From Amanita rubescens (lineage: Eukaryota; Basidiomycota; Agaricomycetes; Agaricales; Amanitaceae): a stretch of DNA of 64,000 bases. Shown here piece after piece: positions 12,192 through 23,502 of this stretch. Location of the stretch: positions 186,001 to 250,000 of the forward strand of contig WION01000002.1 in NCBI GenBank assembly GCA_015039365.1, read 5' to 3'. The translations under genes were made by a program, and so were the position numbers. A model generated the notes under the pieces. That model ran no database searches. It saw only the letters and a program-made list of their open reading frames with translations, and was not told where the DNA came from. Positions within the stretch are counted from its first letter, which is position 1. Each line of letters begins with the position of its first letter.

Positions 12192-13428
12192 CTAAACCGA
12201 ATCGTCCGCGTGTAGTTTTGTTTCTGCTGAAGCAGTCCATGAATACTCGTCATAAGATGAAATGCATTGCACTTCAATGACGCCCTGGGAAGCAGGAAGC
12301 TGTGTGTTGAAACGTAGGCTAGAAATGGGCTCAGATGCCGCTCCCTTTGTCACTGTATTTGACGGCCATGCGCGTCCTTGTGCAACCCTTAATATAATCA
12401 GGTAGCCCGCGATTTGCTTTGAATAAAACGTAATTACGCATGCACAAATTTAAGAGGTTTTACGTACCTGACATGCAGAACCCATGCACATAAACACTTG
12501 ATTGATGGGATTGTTGAGAGCATAGCTAATAACAAAAGCCAGGGCGAAAATGGTGTAGAGTAGCGCAGACTCGACAACAATCGCAACTACTGTTGAATAC
12601 GGTCTCGCATACTCATCCGGCAGGGTTTTCGAAACGGTGCTGCGATGGAGCAGTAGGCGAAAAATAATGAGAGTGGTTAGAACAATATTGGCACCAAGCG
12701 AACCCGCATAGTAAATGGTACCAATAACGAGTGGATATGAGCTATACATGCCGGAAAGCCCGGGCTGGCACGACCGGTAAGCCCATATGATACCTAGTGC
12801 TAAGGGCATGTCAGTCAAACGGTAAATAATACGGAATAGCTGATATCTTACCAACGGAAGAGAGGAGTACGAGAGCGGGAAAAGAAATAATCATGTATGG
12901 CGTTCGCTTTCTTGGAGAATCCCAGACGACCCAACAACGCCATAGCTAGTCATGATTGTAGGTCTCGGAAACGAAAGAAAATTAACATGAGCACAAACCA
13001 CGAGCAAATCCGAAAGGAAAGTCAGCGAAAAGAGTGACGCAAAAAATGTATTTTCTGGTGCATTTTGAGTGACCAAAAACCACGCCATCGGCCCACCGGG
13101 GTAATTGCGATTGTTAATGTACATCTCTTCAAGCGTCCAGGTGGACGAGGCCACAAACAAAGACTCGAGTAAAATGAGCACTGTGATATATGCCAAGTGT
13201 AGGAACCTGATTCTTCCCGCAGGATTGCGCCGGTTCCATAGATATGATGCGCAGATAGCGTACATTAAGAGTTGCACACCTGATTCAAGATCCGGCGGTT
13301 CAACAACTTTCCTAGTACGCCAGAAACCCCGACGCACCATAGCCAATTCCAGCGACAAAATTTGAAGTCATGAATGTTTTCTCTAGGAACAGAGTATACC
13401 TATCCTCTTGAGGGCTGTAGTCTGGCAT
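12192..13428 (-). CDS. Seven-helix membrane protein, copy B (tandem paralogue of copy A)
   Basis: Five exons, 13428-13338, 13279-12999, 12945-12852, 12793-12468 and 12416-12192, giving 338 residues. Exon sizes (91, 281, 94, 326, 225) nearly match copy A (91, 284, 94, 329, 222), so the intron positions are conserved. The start reads MPDYSPQEDRYTLFLEKTF. Shared motifs are GYGVQLLMYAICASYLW, YINNRNYPGGPMAWFL, DLLV|LWRCWVVW, GTIYYAGSLGANIVL, YALNNPINQVF and QIAGYLIILRVAQG. The C-terminal tail differs most from copy A, which suggests that the cytoplasmic tail is the part under divergent selection. The acceptor of the last intron is AAG rather than CAG/TAG. Function is unknown, as for copy A. Confidence 0.88.
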
Positions 13429-14324
13429 GGAAGAAAAAAATGACCCATGGATTCTTGGCTGGTCATCGTATGTATGTTACAGCAACGGATCACATGGGAA
13501 TACGTAGATCGGTTCTTCGGCAAAGACTTGCGCCATCACAACTGTTCGAGGGTCAACTTGGTGAAAGCATGGCAATTACCCGATCTGCTGCCGATTTTTT
13601 GCTTTCTAGAGGTTAGGATCTCGCAGCCGTTGTTATGACATGTGGGTGACGGACCATGTTAATCCCGTCAAAGCTAGCCGTATCGATATTTACTAGTACA
13701 CCGGTGGCCGATGTACGTTGTCTCAAAAATTTCCCACAGCTGCGTTTGTCAATATGCTATATATGTCAAGGCCGCCCTTTGCACCAGAATGCAGGGTAGG
13801 GAAGGTGGACTTTGTGAAATAGAATAGGCACACCTTCCACAATTCTAATCATTCTCCTTTGGGACAACCGCATATGCCAGGCGGATCTCAACTTATCGCC
13901 CTCCAGTACACGCGCAAATATTCAAACGCTTTCTCTGCGATACACCACATGCTTCATCGTTGCAAACAGGTTGCTTTGCTGCAGGACACGAGAAATCTAC
14001 AGTCAAGACAGCTAATGTTGCGTGTTTGATCCGACAACTTTTTTTTTCGCTGTCAGGTCGTCGTTTGCCAAGCACAATCGAGCACAATCGCCGATGAGAT
14101 GAATCGATGATGTTTGATCCGAGGAAGTTCCTTTGAGAATTCGCGGCAGCCGACAACACTTACACATGTCGTTTGTCAAACATATTCGATCCAACGTTGG
14201 TAAAATTCGCGGCAATGCGGCATACACAGGCGTATAAATTTTGTTTTGCGAGTCATAATGCATGATGAGATACAATTGCCTAGAGGCATAGGTAAAGTGA
14301 AAGCTGAATACACATGAGGTAGTT
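13429..14324. other. Intergenic region
   Basis: About 900 bases between the copy B start and the eS25 stop. The minus-strand open frames at 13893-14159 and 14012-14275 overlap in different frames and have no family resemblance. The segment contains a short direct duplication, AATCGAGCACAATCG at about 14079-14095. No gene is supported. Confidence 0.35.
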
Positions 14325-14867
14325 TTACTCTGATGCGCCCGCCGTTGCTCGTGCTGGGAAAGAACCGTCAGCTAGAACATAACCACGAGGTGAATATTAA
14401 CTCACTGTAAATCAGTTGCCTTGAGTGGTGCACAATGCGTCTAATCTGTCCCTCCTTCTCCAGGTGATGGATGGCAACCCGTGCAAGACTACCATTGATT
14501 TTAAGTCGCTCGATAAGAATGCTTTGACTGATAAATTTGAACGTAGGGACCTCCTTCACAATTCGGTCGAACAGGGCCTTGTCAAGGTTGACAGCGTGCT
14601 GCGCCTTGTCCTTAACTTTTCCCTTCGACCACTTCTTCTTCTTTGCGGCTTTACCTCCACCGGAGGGCGCGGCTGCTTTGGCTTTGGGCTAACGGGATAA
14701 CCGATATCAGCAATCTACACTTTGCAAATCCTCTCGACATCCGAAAGTGACGACACGCATCCATCGTCAAAATGGCAATTTCTCGCCATATTTTTTTATG
14801 AAATAGCATCCAGGAGATATCTTCCACACTGCTGGCGTTGAAATTACAGGGAATCTGTACTCACCAT
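14325..14867 (-). CDS. RPS25: 40S ribosomal protein S25 (eS25)
   Basis: Small-subunit protein eS25, with a winged-helix fold near the mRNA exit/E site. Three exons: 14867-14865 (the ATG alone), 14688-14406 and 14353-14325, giving 104 residues. Exon 2 reads [13 protein letters not shown] (M from exon 1), then [56 protein letters not shown] and [13 protein letters not shown]; the last exon supplies TRATAGASE, the usual C-terminus. Isolating the start codon by an intron directly after ATG (ATG|GTGAGT) is typical of fungal ribosomal protein genes, and I chose it because no other in-frame ATG exists upstream of the KKKKW block. It is divergent from glucosidase II beta. The second and third exons are certain; the one-codon first exon is inferred. 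Confidence 0.92.
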
Positions 14868-14996
14868 TAGGCGTTGCGACCGTCGTTGATGAGCTTGTCG
14901 TTGTCTGTCTGCTCCTGATAATTGCGTGCCTTATTTGGCGATGTATTACATAATCGCGCCCAGTGACTAGAACGCGACACGTCGATTGTTCCGCAG
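14868..14996. promoter_or_regulatory. Short bidirectional promoter of eS25 and glucosidase II beta
   Basis: The eS25 ATG (14867, minus) and the first plausible start of the glucosidase II beta gene (14997, plus) lie 129 bases apart, so both genes must share this interval or transcribe through each other's leaders. A C/T-rich tract ending in CCAG at 15036 could also be a splice acceptor, which would push the glucosidase start upstream into this interval. Confidence 0.4.
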
Positions 14997-17102
14997 ATGC
15001 TTGCCTGGTTCCTCTTCTTGCCTCTTTCTTTGCCAGGCCCTCGCTCGTCTGGACCAAACTTACGGAGTTCACCCCGATCTATTGTCGAAATATGTCCCAC
15101 TGAAGTCCAACACCTTGGAGATGTTTGGACGGTTCGAAGGAAATACCTTGGACGGCTATTAATGACGATTTTTGCGACTGTCTAGATGGGAGTGACGAGC
15201 CTGGGACATCTGCCTGCCTCAATGGCATTTTCTACTGTCAGAACTGCTGGGCACGTGGGGGCGTCCATTCCTAGTTCACGCGTCAGTGATGGATTATGTG
15301 GTGCGTCGTTTAACAGTCGAGACGAAGCCGAGGCTGAGGCTGAGATAATATAAAGAACGTGAATGTTGCGACGGTTCGGATGAGAAGCCTGGTATTTGCC
15401 CTAACACTTGCAAGGAAGTTGGCGAAACCTACAGGAAACAGAAGGAGGAGGAAATGAAGATTCAGAGAGCGGTGAGTGGCTTGCTTGGTCATAGTGCAAA
15501 CTCGTTAAACTTACGACCGTCATGAAGGGTGCTAAAATACGTTCTACCTACATTGCACATGCGCTGAGGGAAAAGAGTCGTCTGGAAGATGAAATTCATG
15601 CGCTCGGAGGTAGAATTGGAACGAAGAAGACAGAGGTCTCTCGGTTGAAAGGTAACACTAGTCGTTACTGCGCCATTGCGTCTCTGAATGAAATTGAAAT
15701 AGATATTGCCGACAGAGCAGACAGCTTATCTGCCGCTGCACTTGAACATAAAAAGCAGTCCCGTAAGTGCTGAAATTACTATCGACATTCAAGCAAAATG
15801 AGCTGATGAGCTGCCATCACATAGCCCTATATCGAGCTTTAACAAACCAAGCTAATGCCCTGAAATCACTTCAACGGGAATACCGGGCCCTACAAGAGCG
15901 CGACAGATCTCTTGGCGACATTTTAGATAACTTACGTTCGGGTTATAACCCCAATTACCAAGACATGGCTGTCCTGGAGGCTGTCCGTGGATGGGAACAG
16001 ATTACTAATTTACCTCACATCAACGACGGAGGCAAGACATACGAGGATGTCACAGATGAAGAAGCTGGGATCATTACGGAAAGCGAGGATGACCTTGAGG
16101 ATGGGGAATGGAACCGGGAAGATCTTGAGACCAAGTTAGATTCGCTACTCAACACCGACTATGAATCACTCTTACTCGCCCACGAGGAGCATATAGATGC
16201 ACCAGTCGAAGGCTCATCCTGTTTGTTCAATTTCCTACTGTTAAGCCGCCGTTGAAGTGTTTAATGATTACATTCCAGATTTTCTCTCGGAACAGTATGA
16301 AGAGCTCAAGGATACTGTTACTTCATGGCTTGGGAAGATTGGCATTATAAGCGCAAGTTCCAACTCTGAATGTAATACCCAACATTGTTTCAGGCAGGAT
16401 GTTGTACTGATGATAACATGAAAGCCGCCGACTCTTCTCGCGTTCATCAAACATTGACTGATGCCGAAAACGAGCTGAGATCAATGGAGAATGACAAGCA
16501 CTCGGCTGAAGACAAGCTTTCAAAACTCTTTGATCCACATCACTTTGGCGCTAAGGGTGAATGGAACAAACTCGATGGAACCTGTCTGTCTACGGTCACC
16601 GGAGAGTACGTCTTCTTCATCAGCATGTGTGATGCATAGGTATAACCCGAACTGATAGCTATACCTACGAAGTTTGCTTGTTCGGTGAGGCGAAGCAAAA
16701 GCCTATGAATGGGGGAACTACCTTCAGTCTCGGGTATGTATTACTAATCCTCCTGAAACAAACTTGGCATGAACATTACAACAGGAGGTTTACGTCTTGG
16801 AATCCCGCGGTCAATCCAGGGGAACCCGCATATTACCATAAACAGGTTTACAAACACGGCGCGCGGTGCTGGAATGGGCCTGAGAGGAGCGTTGTGGTAC
16901 GTTTTCGATTTTCCTCTCCCTTTTAATCTACCTAACTATTTTCGTCAAGTTACTCCTTACTTGTGGAACAGAAAATACCCTGACTTCAGTAGTCGAGCTT
17001 GAAAAGTGTGAATACCAGCTCACAGGGACAACACCTGCTCTCTGCTTGCCACCGAAGAAGGAAAACCAGGGTTCAGGGAAGGGAGAGAGGGAGGAGTTGT
17101 AA
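14997..17102 (+). CDS. Glucosidase II beta subunit (PRKCSH/GTB1-like), N-terminal frame breaks
   Basis: Regulatory subunit of ER glucosidase II, which trims glucose from N-glycans and keeps the catalytic subunit in the ER. Order: possible signal stretch ([12 protein letters not shown], 14997), [12 protein letters not shown], a cysteine-rich LDLa-like part with [16 protein letters not shown] and [16 protein letters not shown], a coiled-coil starting [48 protein letters not shown], an acidic segment, and a C-terminal MRH lectin domain with [35 protein letters not shown] and EKCEYQL, ending in REEL. Introns close the later exons cleanly (15474-15529, 15763-15824, 16612-16669, 16733-16784, 16899-16951 or close). 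The frame is broken by one extra base near 15105 (before TPWRCLDGS) and another near 15245 (before [11 protein letters not shown]). A short intron of about 37 nt near 16219-16255 restores [10 protein letters not shown]. The exact start is unresolved. Confidence 0.85.
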
Positions 17103-17292
17103 AAGTCACGAAACGCATGTCACTGTAGTGAGTGGCGTTGAATATAGTATACCTTTCGCGGCCAGAGCACTCATCCGTGAAACTTACCCCTGTGATGAGA
17201 TGGGTTCTGCGAGTCTCTTTTCGTAGAGGGGTTCTTGGCAAGAAACTAAAATGCACGTCTCAGAGTAAAGACCCAGAGCTTAAACCCTTCGA

Positions 17293-19040
17293 ATGTTTTC
17301 ACGAACCACCAAGCAGCAGCAGCAGCAGCAACCTATACCGGTGCCAGAGCCTCATGCGTTGCTTCCTTTGACAGTCTTTGACGGTCTGCACGACCGAACG
17401 ACGTTTGTCATTGGATGGATGGTCGAAGGGCCAGTCGACCTTGCAGCCTTCGGAGGGGCATTAACCAGGTTGACCCGTAGATGGCGAGTCCTCGCTGGAC
17501 GAATCGAGTCAGTCAGGGACAAGGTAAATATCGACCATTTCCACTCTATCCCAACTTGTCGAGTCGTATCGCTGATTTCTTTCCCTTCTTTGTTCATTTC
17601 TGCGCATATATGTGGCATATTAGGGGGAGCAATGGCGTCTTAGGGTCCCCATCGCCGACATCCCACAGGCGTTTCCCACATTTACGCTCACCAGCGCCGT
17701 TTCGGGTATTCCCTTGGCCAGATACGTCCCCAACCTGGACGAAGCGGTACAACCAGTGCCGTTCCAATTCGGCCGTCTCGAATCGGTGCACAATCACCAC
17801 CTATTCATGCACCCCTCCACACCGCTCGGGTATGCCGCTTTCGAGAGCAGAGTTCACCCCCTGACCTGCTGGCACCTCACGCACTTCCCTGCGAGCTTGT
17901 CCAACAACGGGCGAGAATACACTTGCATCGGGTTCGCTCGTTGCGGGATTTTTGACGACGAAGGCGCGAGCCTGATCTTACACGCGCTAGCAGCGGAGAT
18001 GAGCAATACCAGGTGGAACGCTCCCCCCATTCCTAACTGGGGCGTGAACGACAACCCGCTCCAGCGCGCGCTGGACAGGGAGTTGGGCAAATTTCATTTA
18101 CCTCTTCCAGGAGACAGGGAATACAAAGGGTTTTTTACGTTGGGGTTCCAGGCTTGTAAGATGACTTGTTGGGACTTATGGCAGAAGGTGGTCAGATGCG
18201 CCGAGCCCAAGATTCACTATATGGATAGGAATATCGCGCAAGACGTTTTAGACGGGACGCGTCGCGAGTTGCAAGAAAAGGGATACGGCAAACTTCCCGT
18301 GAAGGACTCGGATATCTTCTTTTCGTGGATTATCACTGTACGTTTTTTGGTTCCTTTTCCTTTTTTTTTTAATTCTAAAAAAGCCCCCTCTGCAGGCGCT
18401 ATCCCACACTCAACTCGAAATCGTGCTTAAAGGCACCAAAGCCCAAAAAGAGATCCGCCTGAACAGACTCTCTTCCTTCCGGTACCTCTTCCGTGCACCG
18501 GACTTTGAAGACCCGCTGGACACCTACCCGTTCAATGCATCGGCGCCCTTGCCCGGCCCTGAGATCACATACGAAGAGGCGAGCGTCTTCAAGGTCTCAG
18601 ACCTCGCACGATTGCTTGCCTTTTGGAGGTTGACGTTTTCGCGCAAACATGTCCTGTCTGCGTATGAGACTCTCCTGCGGTCTGCGCGCTCGTATCCGTT
18701 TGACCCTTCCTCGGACGAAACGCTGACGCTGGCAGATTTGACGGACTGTAGGTTTGCAGAGATGGATTGGACGAAGATTGGGGCAGGTGCTACGCTTGGC
18801 ATGACGCGCTTCCATCTCACTTGGAATGACTTTATGTGGAAGAATACGGTTTGCATTCTAGGCCGTTTGCCAGATGGAGTCGTCCTTTTGGACTCGATCC
18901 TGGGTGGGCCGAGGTTGAACAAGCTGGAAACCGAGTTAACGCAAGTGCAGCTGGAAAAAGGACTGCAAGGAAATATTGCACAAGCGGAGAACGGGAGTGC
19001 ACCTGAACGCGAAAACGCGGATCTACCGCCTAGTAACTAG
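17293..19040 (+). CDS. BAHD/transferase-family acyltransferase-like protein with degenerate catalytic motifs
   Basis: Three exons, 17293-17523, 17624-18337 and 18396-19040, 529 residues, all phases consistent. It begins with a Gln run (KQQQQQQPIPVP), then PLTVFDGLHDRTTFV and a two-lobed chloramphenicol-acetyltransferase-like fold typical of fungal transferase-family proteins. In active members an HxxxD motif sits in the first lobe and DFGWG in the second. Here the first position reads ARCGIFDDEGA, with Cys184 in place of His and Asp188 kept; the second reads DFMWK (460-464). Both lack the usual catalytic or structural residues, so it may not be an acyl-CoA-dependent enzyme. The neighbours are unrelated housekeeping genes. 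Family placement is moderate; substrate unknown. Confidence 0.75.
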
Positions 19041-19349
19041 TAACTGACTCTACTTCTCGGACTTTATGACAATTTGTTCGTTTTATGGGGCGTTTTGCGG
19101 CAACATAGTGACATTATTGGTAATACGAGGCTCATGTACATGTGCATGTGCATAGTATACTACGTACGATTAGGTTGAAATGTATGATAGTGGAGGGGTA
19201 TAGGTCCTAGTGTAGTCCCAAGGGATTATATGACTAGCATGTGATAACCAAATTAAAAGAGAGGAAGGCGTGTCCATGCACAAACTCAGAAGAGGGTATG
19301 AAAAGAAGCAAAAACGAGATCGTCGAGACGTACTGATTCAAGGGACATA
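19041..19349. other. Convergent intergenic region
   Basis: About 310 bases between the stop of the acyltransferase-like gene (19040, plus) and the stop of the Pcl-type cyclin gene (19350, minus). The two genes converge here, so it holds both 3' ends. No gene is seen. Confidence 0.5.
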
Positions 19350-20911
19350 TCAGACTTCCACTGCGCGAGACGCTGGGCCGGTAGTAGCTCGGTTGAACAC
19401 ACTTGACTTTGAGTGAACCAGCACCAGCCGTTTCAAGGACCTAGGCACCGAATGCGCTTGATTAGCCGTGTTTTGTTCTAGACCAGATTGGGCCCGGCCA
19501 ACAGTCGCTGCACCCCACATGCGAGACAAAAAATTGCCAGTGGCAGACGATGTCACGGTGACACTAGCGCTCCGGGGTATTGATGGCATGGTTGAACTTG
19601 AAGCAATTGCGTCTTTCCGAGGGACATCAGAAGTAGTAGAGACAGAGGAGACACGCTTGGATTCACGATGAAAGAGCCGCTGAGTTGTAGTTGACCCTCT
19701 CAGAGGGAATAAAAAGGAGGACGAGCTCGAGGAAGGAGCGGATGACATAGATGGCGACGCCATGACGGTACTGATAGATGATGTATCAGACACCTTGCGG
19801 GTTCTCTGTTGCGTGAACTGAATGTTCTTATATGCGCAGCTAGGGGGTATTGGACGAAGCTTGAATGGACGCCGCTTTCCAATAGCCGCTTTCGAGAGGG
19901 GTAGTGTGTGCTGAGAGATTGCTGTGATGGTAGTGTCAGCGTCCTCTTCCATCGAGTCTGCGTGACAAGAAGAGTATCCATTCTCGTCTTCTGAACAGTC
20001 AGAACCAGAGTTATCACTATTCCACCGGGACGAAGGAGGGGAAGAACCAGTATCATCCAAAAGAGACGCCATGTCTGAAGAGGAGGTGGAAGTGGAGGTG
20101 TTGCTCAAGGTACTGCGCATTCCTGAATTGTAATCATTGCCAGTCATCGACAGAGTAGACGACGCCCTCTTGACAATGCCGCGAACGTTCAGAGAAGCAG
20201 TGAGAGATTGAGAAGAGGGTGTTGTCGGTGGAGGAGGCGGAACTTGGGCTTCTGTATCCTGCCAGGCTTGGACTCTTGCGCGGCTAGCCCTGGTTACCTT
20301 GTCAACCGCGGAAGCGCGAGTATTCGCATCTTGCTCCGAAGACATGAATGGTGCAAAGATGGCACAAACCTCAGCTTCGTCAAACCGGAGATCATAGTTC
20401 AAGAGAGACAGCAGCTGTTTTTCCATGACGTTGATCTCATCCACGGAAAAAACCATCGCATAACCAGCCCAGTGCTTATTTTTTGGCGACGCGTCGTTCA
20501 AGTACTTTGCTGTGACAATGAGAGTCGCCAGAAACAGGCGATGCGGCGTACCCCGCATTCCTGAGCCGCTATGTCAGCATACACACACGGCGGGGTACGG
20601 TACAAACCTTTGATCAACGGCGATACCCTTGATCTTATCCGCTCGAGATAGACCAGCGTTGTCAGCAACGTAGAGACTTGTACGTTGGAGCCTTTGACGA
20701 GATGCACGATAAAGTCGTCCAGTGAAATCAGCTGTACTATTACGTCTTTTGGTTTGAGGTTGGGATCTATAGAGAAGACCTTTTCTGTCCGGCGGGCAAC
20801 ATAGTTGACCATATCCATGTTGACGCGCTTGGACATGAGATAGACAAGACGAGGGTTATGAAGTGAGAAAGGAATAAGCGAAGCAGGATGACGGCGGTCG
20901 GCGAGAATCAT
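19350..20911 (-). CDS. Pho85-type cyclin, Pcl1/2-like
   Basis: Cyclin partner of a Pho85/CDK5-type kinase; in yeast the Pcl1/2 group acts in G1 and polarity control. Two exons, 20911-20608 and 20560-19350, 504 residues. The start reads MILADRRHPASLIP. The cyclin box spans roughly residues 45-190: ISLDDFIVHLVKGSNVQ, STLLTTLVYLERIRSR, KGMRGTPHRLFLATLIVTAK (across the intron), YLNDASPKNKHWAGYA, FSVDEINVMEKQLLSLLNYD and LRFDEAEVC. These match Pcl-type cyclins closely. The remaining ~310 residues are Ser/Thr-rich and disordered, with a few basic patches, likely phosphorylated. It is head-to-head with a second Pho85-type cyclin gene starting at 21078. Confidence 0.88.
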
Positions 20912-21077
20912 TGTATTAGAGAATGAAGCGTATAGGATGAAGAAGAAGAAAAGTCCCGTCAAGGGATGGGAGAGAAGGAGAATGGAAGAAAGACTCGCGA
21001 CGCAGGCTTAAGATTAGGGGCGGGAACAAATAGATGCAAATAAAATCAGGTGACGTCGAAAGGCAAGAAAAGGAACA
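20912..21077. promoter_or_regulatory. 166-bp divergent promoter shared by two Pho85-type cyclin genes
   Basis: The interval between the two start codons (20911 minus, 21078 plus) is only 166 bases, so transcription of both cyclins must be driven from it. It is purine-rich on the plus strand in parts and contains a TGACGTC palindrome at about 21051-21057, a perfect CRE/ATF-type core. Function of that site is inferred from sequence only. Confidence 0.5.
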
Positions 21078-22835
21078 GTGGATTCGGAAAAAGGCAAAAA
21101 AGGCATGCTCGCGCTGGTGGAAACTCGCGCCGCCCCGCCCAGAGGAAGACCTAGACGACCTCCTCCTCCGCCCCCAACCGGGTCCGTTATTATCGCAGAT
21201 CCGCCGCAGTCCGGCCTCGACCGGTCACCGCCACCTACCACGCTGGATATCGAATCGTATCCCCCACAGAAGCTGCTCAAATTGCTCGCTTCGTTGTTGA
21301 CTCGGATCGCGGCCACCAACGATGCTCTCTCACCGGCAGCTCCTTCCTCCGTTCCGCCCGTACCCGCCTTACCCTTCATCGACAATCCCGTCTGGCGCTC
21401 TCTCACAGCCGCTTCCCGCGCCGCCCTTTCCACGCCCTCCGCAACCCTTACTTTCCACGCCCGCAACATCCCAACAATATCTCTAGAGGCTTATCTCCTC
21501 CGCATCCTCAAATACTGTCCAACCACAAATCAAGTCTTTCTCAGCCTCCTCGTTTATTTCGACCGCATGTCAAAACTCACCGCCGAAGCTACCAATCGCA
21601 CTTTTGTCATAGACTCTTACAATATCCATAGACTCGTCATCGCTGGCGTTACCGTCGCGAGCAAGTTTTTCAGCGACGTATTCTACACAAACTCTCGTTA
21701 CGCCAAGGTTAGTCCGCACCAATCGGCATCGATCACGTTCGTCCTTCTGATTCACCTATAGGTCGGTGGTCTCCCTCTGACAGAACTTAATCAACTCGAG
21801 CTCCAATTTCTACTCCTCAACGATTTCCGTCTCGTGATCACCAGCTCTGAAATGCAACGTTATGCAGAGCAACTCATTCTCTTCTCCCAATCACATTCAG
21901 ATTACGTATCACCTATGACACTCTCTATTCCCTCAACCCCAATCCAAGATCATACTCCTACTGTCACTCCGGTACTGCATACCCGTCCAACCGGTCTACC
22001 ACCAGCACCTGTCACGAATGCCTCTTCACCTCGTCCCAATGACCCATCCCAAGCCACCAGCATGCGCACAATGGGTGCCATAGATGCTTACGGCGGTCGC
22101 GTACCAGGTGACGTGCCCAGAGGATACCGCGAACATCCCCAGCATAGCGGTCCATCCTCAAATGATGGAGCAACGGCGGGAACCAGCTCCATTATCCTCA
22201 CACCCAATGCTCGTCTCGTCCGACGGGACAGCATATCCACCACGGATGACACGGAAACGGAGACCGAGAACGAAACTGGAACGGAGACCGATGCGGATGA
22301 AACGTCCACAACAGATGACGAGCCAACAATAAGGCCTGGACGGACAAGCATGGCAGGGAGCGTGTACTCCGTAGCCAGCGTGAGTAGTACCGGATCCGGG
22401 TCATCAGGAGGAAGAGCTGGTAGCGGAGAGAGTGCCGTCAACGGACACATTACCAGGATGAACAGAAGTGACAAGGAAAGTGACGTGTGTAGCGTGAGGA
22501 GTTTTGATACAGGCGATGAAGGTGGCGACGAGTATGAGTTCGATGAAGAGATGGACGACGATGCTAGGCCGCCGTTACCATCAGGTATGTCATTATATGC
22601 GTCTTTACGTTGCCTTTTTTGGTGAACCATTTTGTCAGATACAGGCCGAATGGATGTCGTGGACGACGGAGAGAGAACGCCAGAGACGAATGCTGAAAGC
22701 ATAAGAGGCGGTGTTAAGCGGCCACGGAGAGAACGTGGTAGTGAAAGCGGGACAAGAGAAGACCGGCATAATCAAGATGAACGTCTAAACGTGGACTGGG
22801 AGGGCGATTTGGGGATGAGAAGTCCTGGGCCTTGA
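21078..22835 (+). CDS. Pho85-type cyclin, Pho80/Pcl7-like
   Basis: Cyclin of the Pho80 group, whose yeast member pairs with Pho85 to control the phosphate response. Three exons, 21078-21707, 21762-22584 and 22639-22835, 549 residues. A Pro-rich N-terminus precedes the cyclin fold: LLKLLASLLTRIAATND, a short Ala/Pro loop, FHARNIPTISLEAYLLRI, LKYCPTTNQVFLSLLVYFDRM, then IDSYNIHRLVIAGVTVASKF and DVFYTNSRYAKVGGLPLTEL, continuing as LNQLELQFLLLNDFRLVIT after the first intron. The remaining ~290 residues are low-complexity, with Thr/Glu-rich and acidic tracts and a basic patch near the end (KRPRRERG). All the hallmarks of the PF08613 family are visible. It is divergent from the Pcl1/2-like gene. 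Confidence 0.88.
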
Positions 22836-23502
22836 CATAGTGCTCTGTCACGTTGGGTACGAATGACTCGGGTCCAGCGAGGAATGCTGGATGATGTACG
22901 TCAGGGAGCGCTGGTCTATTGGGCGAAGAACGATCAACTGACCGAGATTTGAAGGCCCAAAACCAATCTTTCGCAATGATCCCCACGCGAACAGCAAACT
23001 CGTGCCGAAATCTCACCGTCGCAATTGTAGGGCATCGGCAGGATGCCCTACCTTCATTCACTTTGCAGCATTTTTCTCAACCTGCCAATCTTGCAAGCAT
23101 CTTGTGCAACAATACACGTCATTCATTTGTGCTCGCATCGACACGGATCCTCGTGTGTATCAATATTACTATGGCAGCATAACTGCTCCTCACCTGGTCT
23201 TTTTTTTTTTTAAACAAAAAAGGTGACACGTATAAGTCATCCATACCAGACATACCTGCTACCCCATGAATATCCCAATTCCCTCACGCAATTGACTGTC
23301 CACTGCAATTTTGTCCCACACACGTATATTTAGTTGTATGCATTAGTGTAATTGTCTGCTTCGATTAAAACAGCTCTGTATGTCTCGCGGTATGTATTTA
23401 CTAAATTAGACTTGAACTGCATCCGGATCCACTATGAAAATGCGTTCCAAAGAAATGAAGTTAGATCGTAATAAATTATGTACAGAATATCATAAGGTTA
23501 GG
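22836..23502. other. Convergent intergenic region
   Basis: About 670 bases between the Pho80-like cyclin stop (22835, plus) and the ERG2 stop (23503, minus). It contains a run of T then A (23200-23221). The open frame 22919-23182 is unsupported. No gene or RNA is seen. Confidence 0.4.

Noticed and set aside
16219..16262. A stop codon in glucosidase II beta after [10 protein letters not shown], suggesting a third frame break.
   Set aside because: A short GT-AG intron ending in AAG restores [17 protein letters not shown] exactly as in the family, so an intron is more likely than a mutation, although it is unusually short.
22088..22702. 204-residue minus-strand open frame opposite the Pho80-like cyclin tail.
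   Set aside because: It is the antisense of a low-complexity coding region (Ser/Thr/Glu codons) and has no independent evidence.
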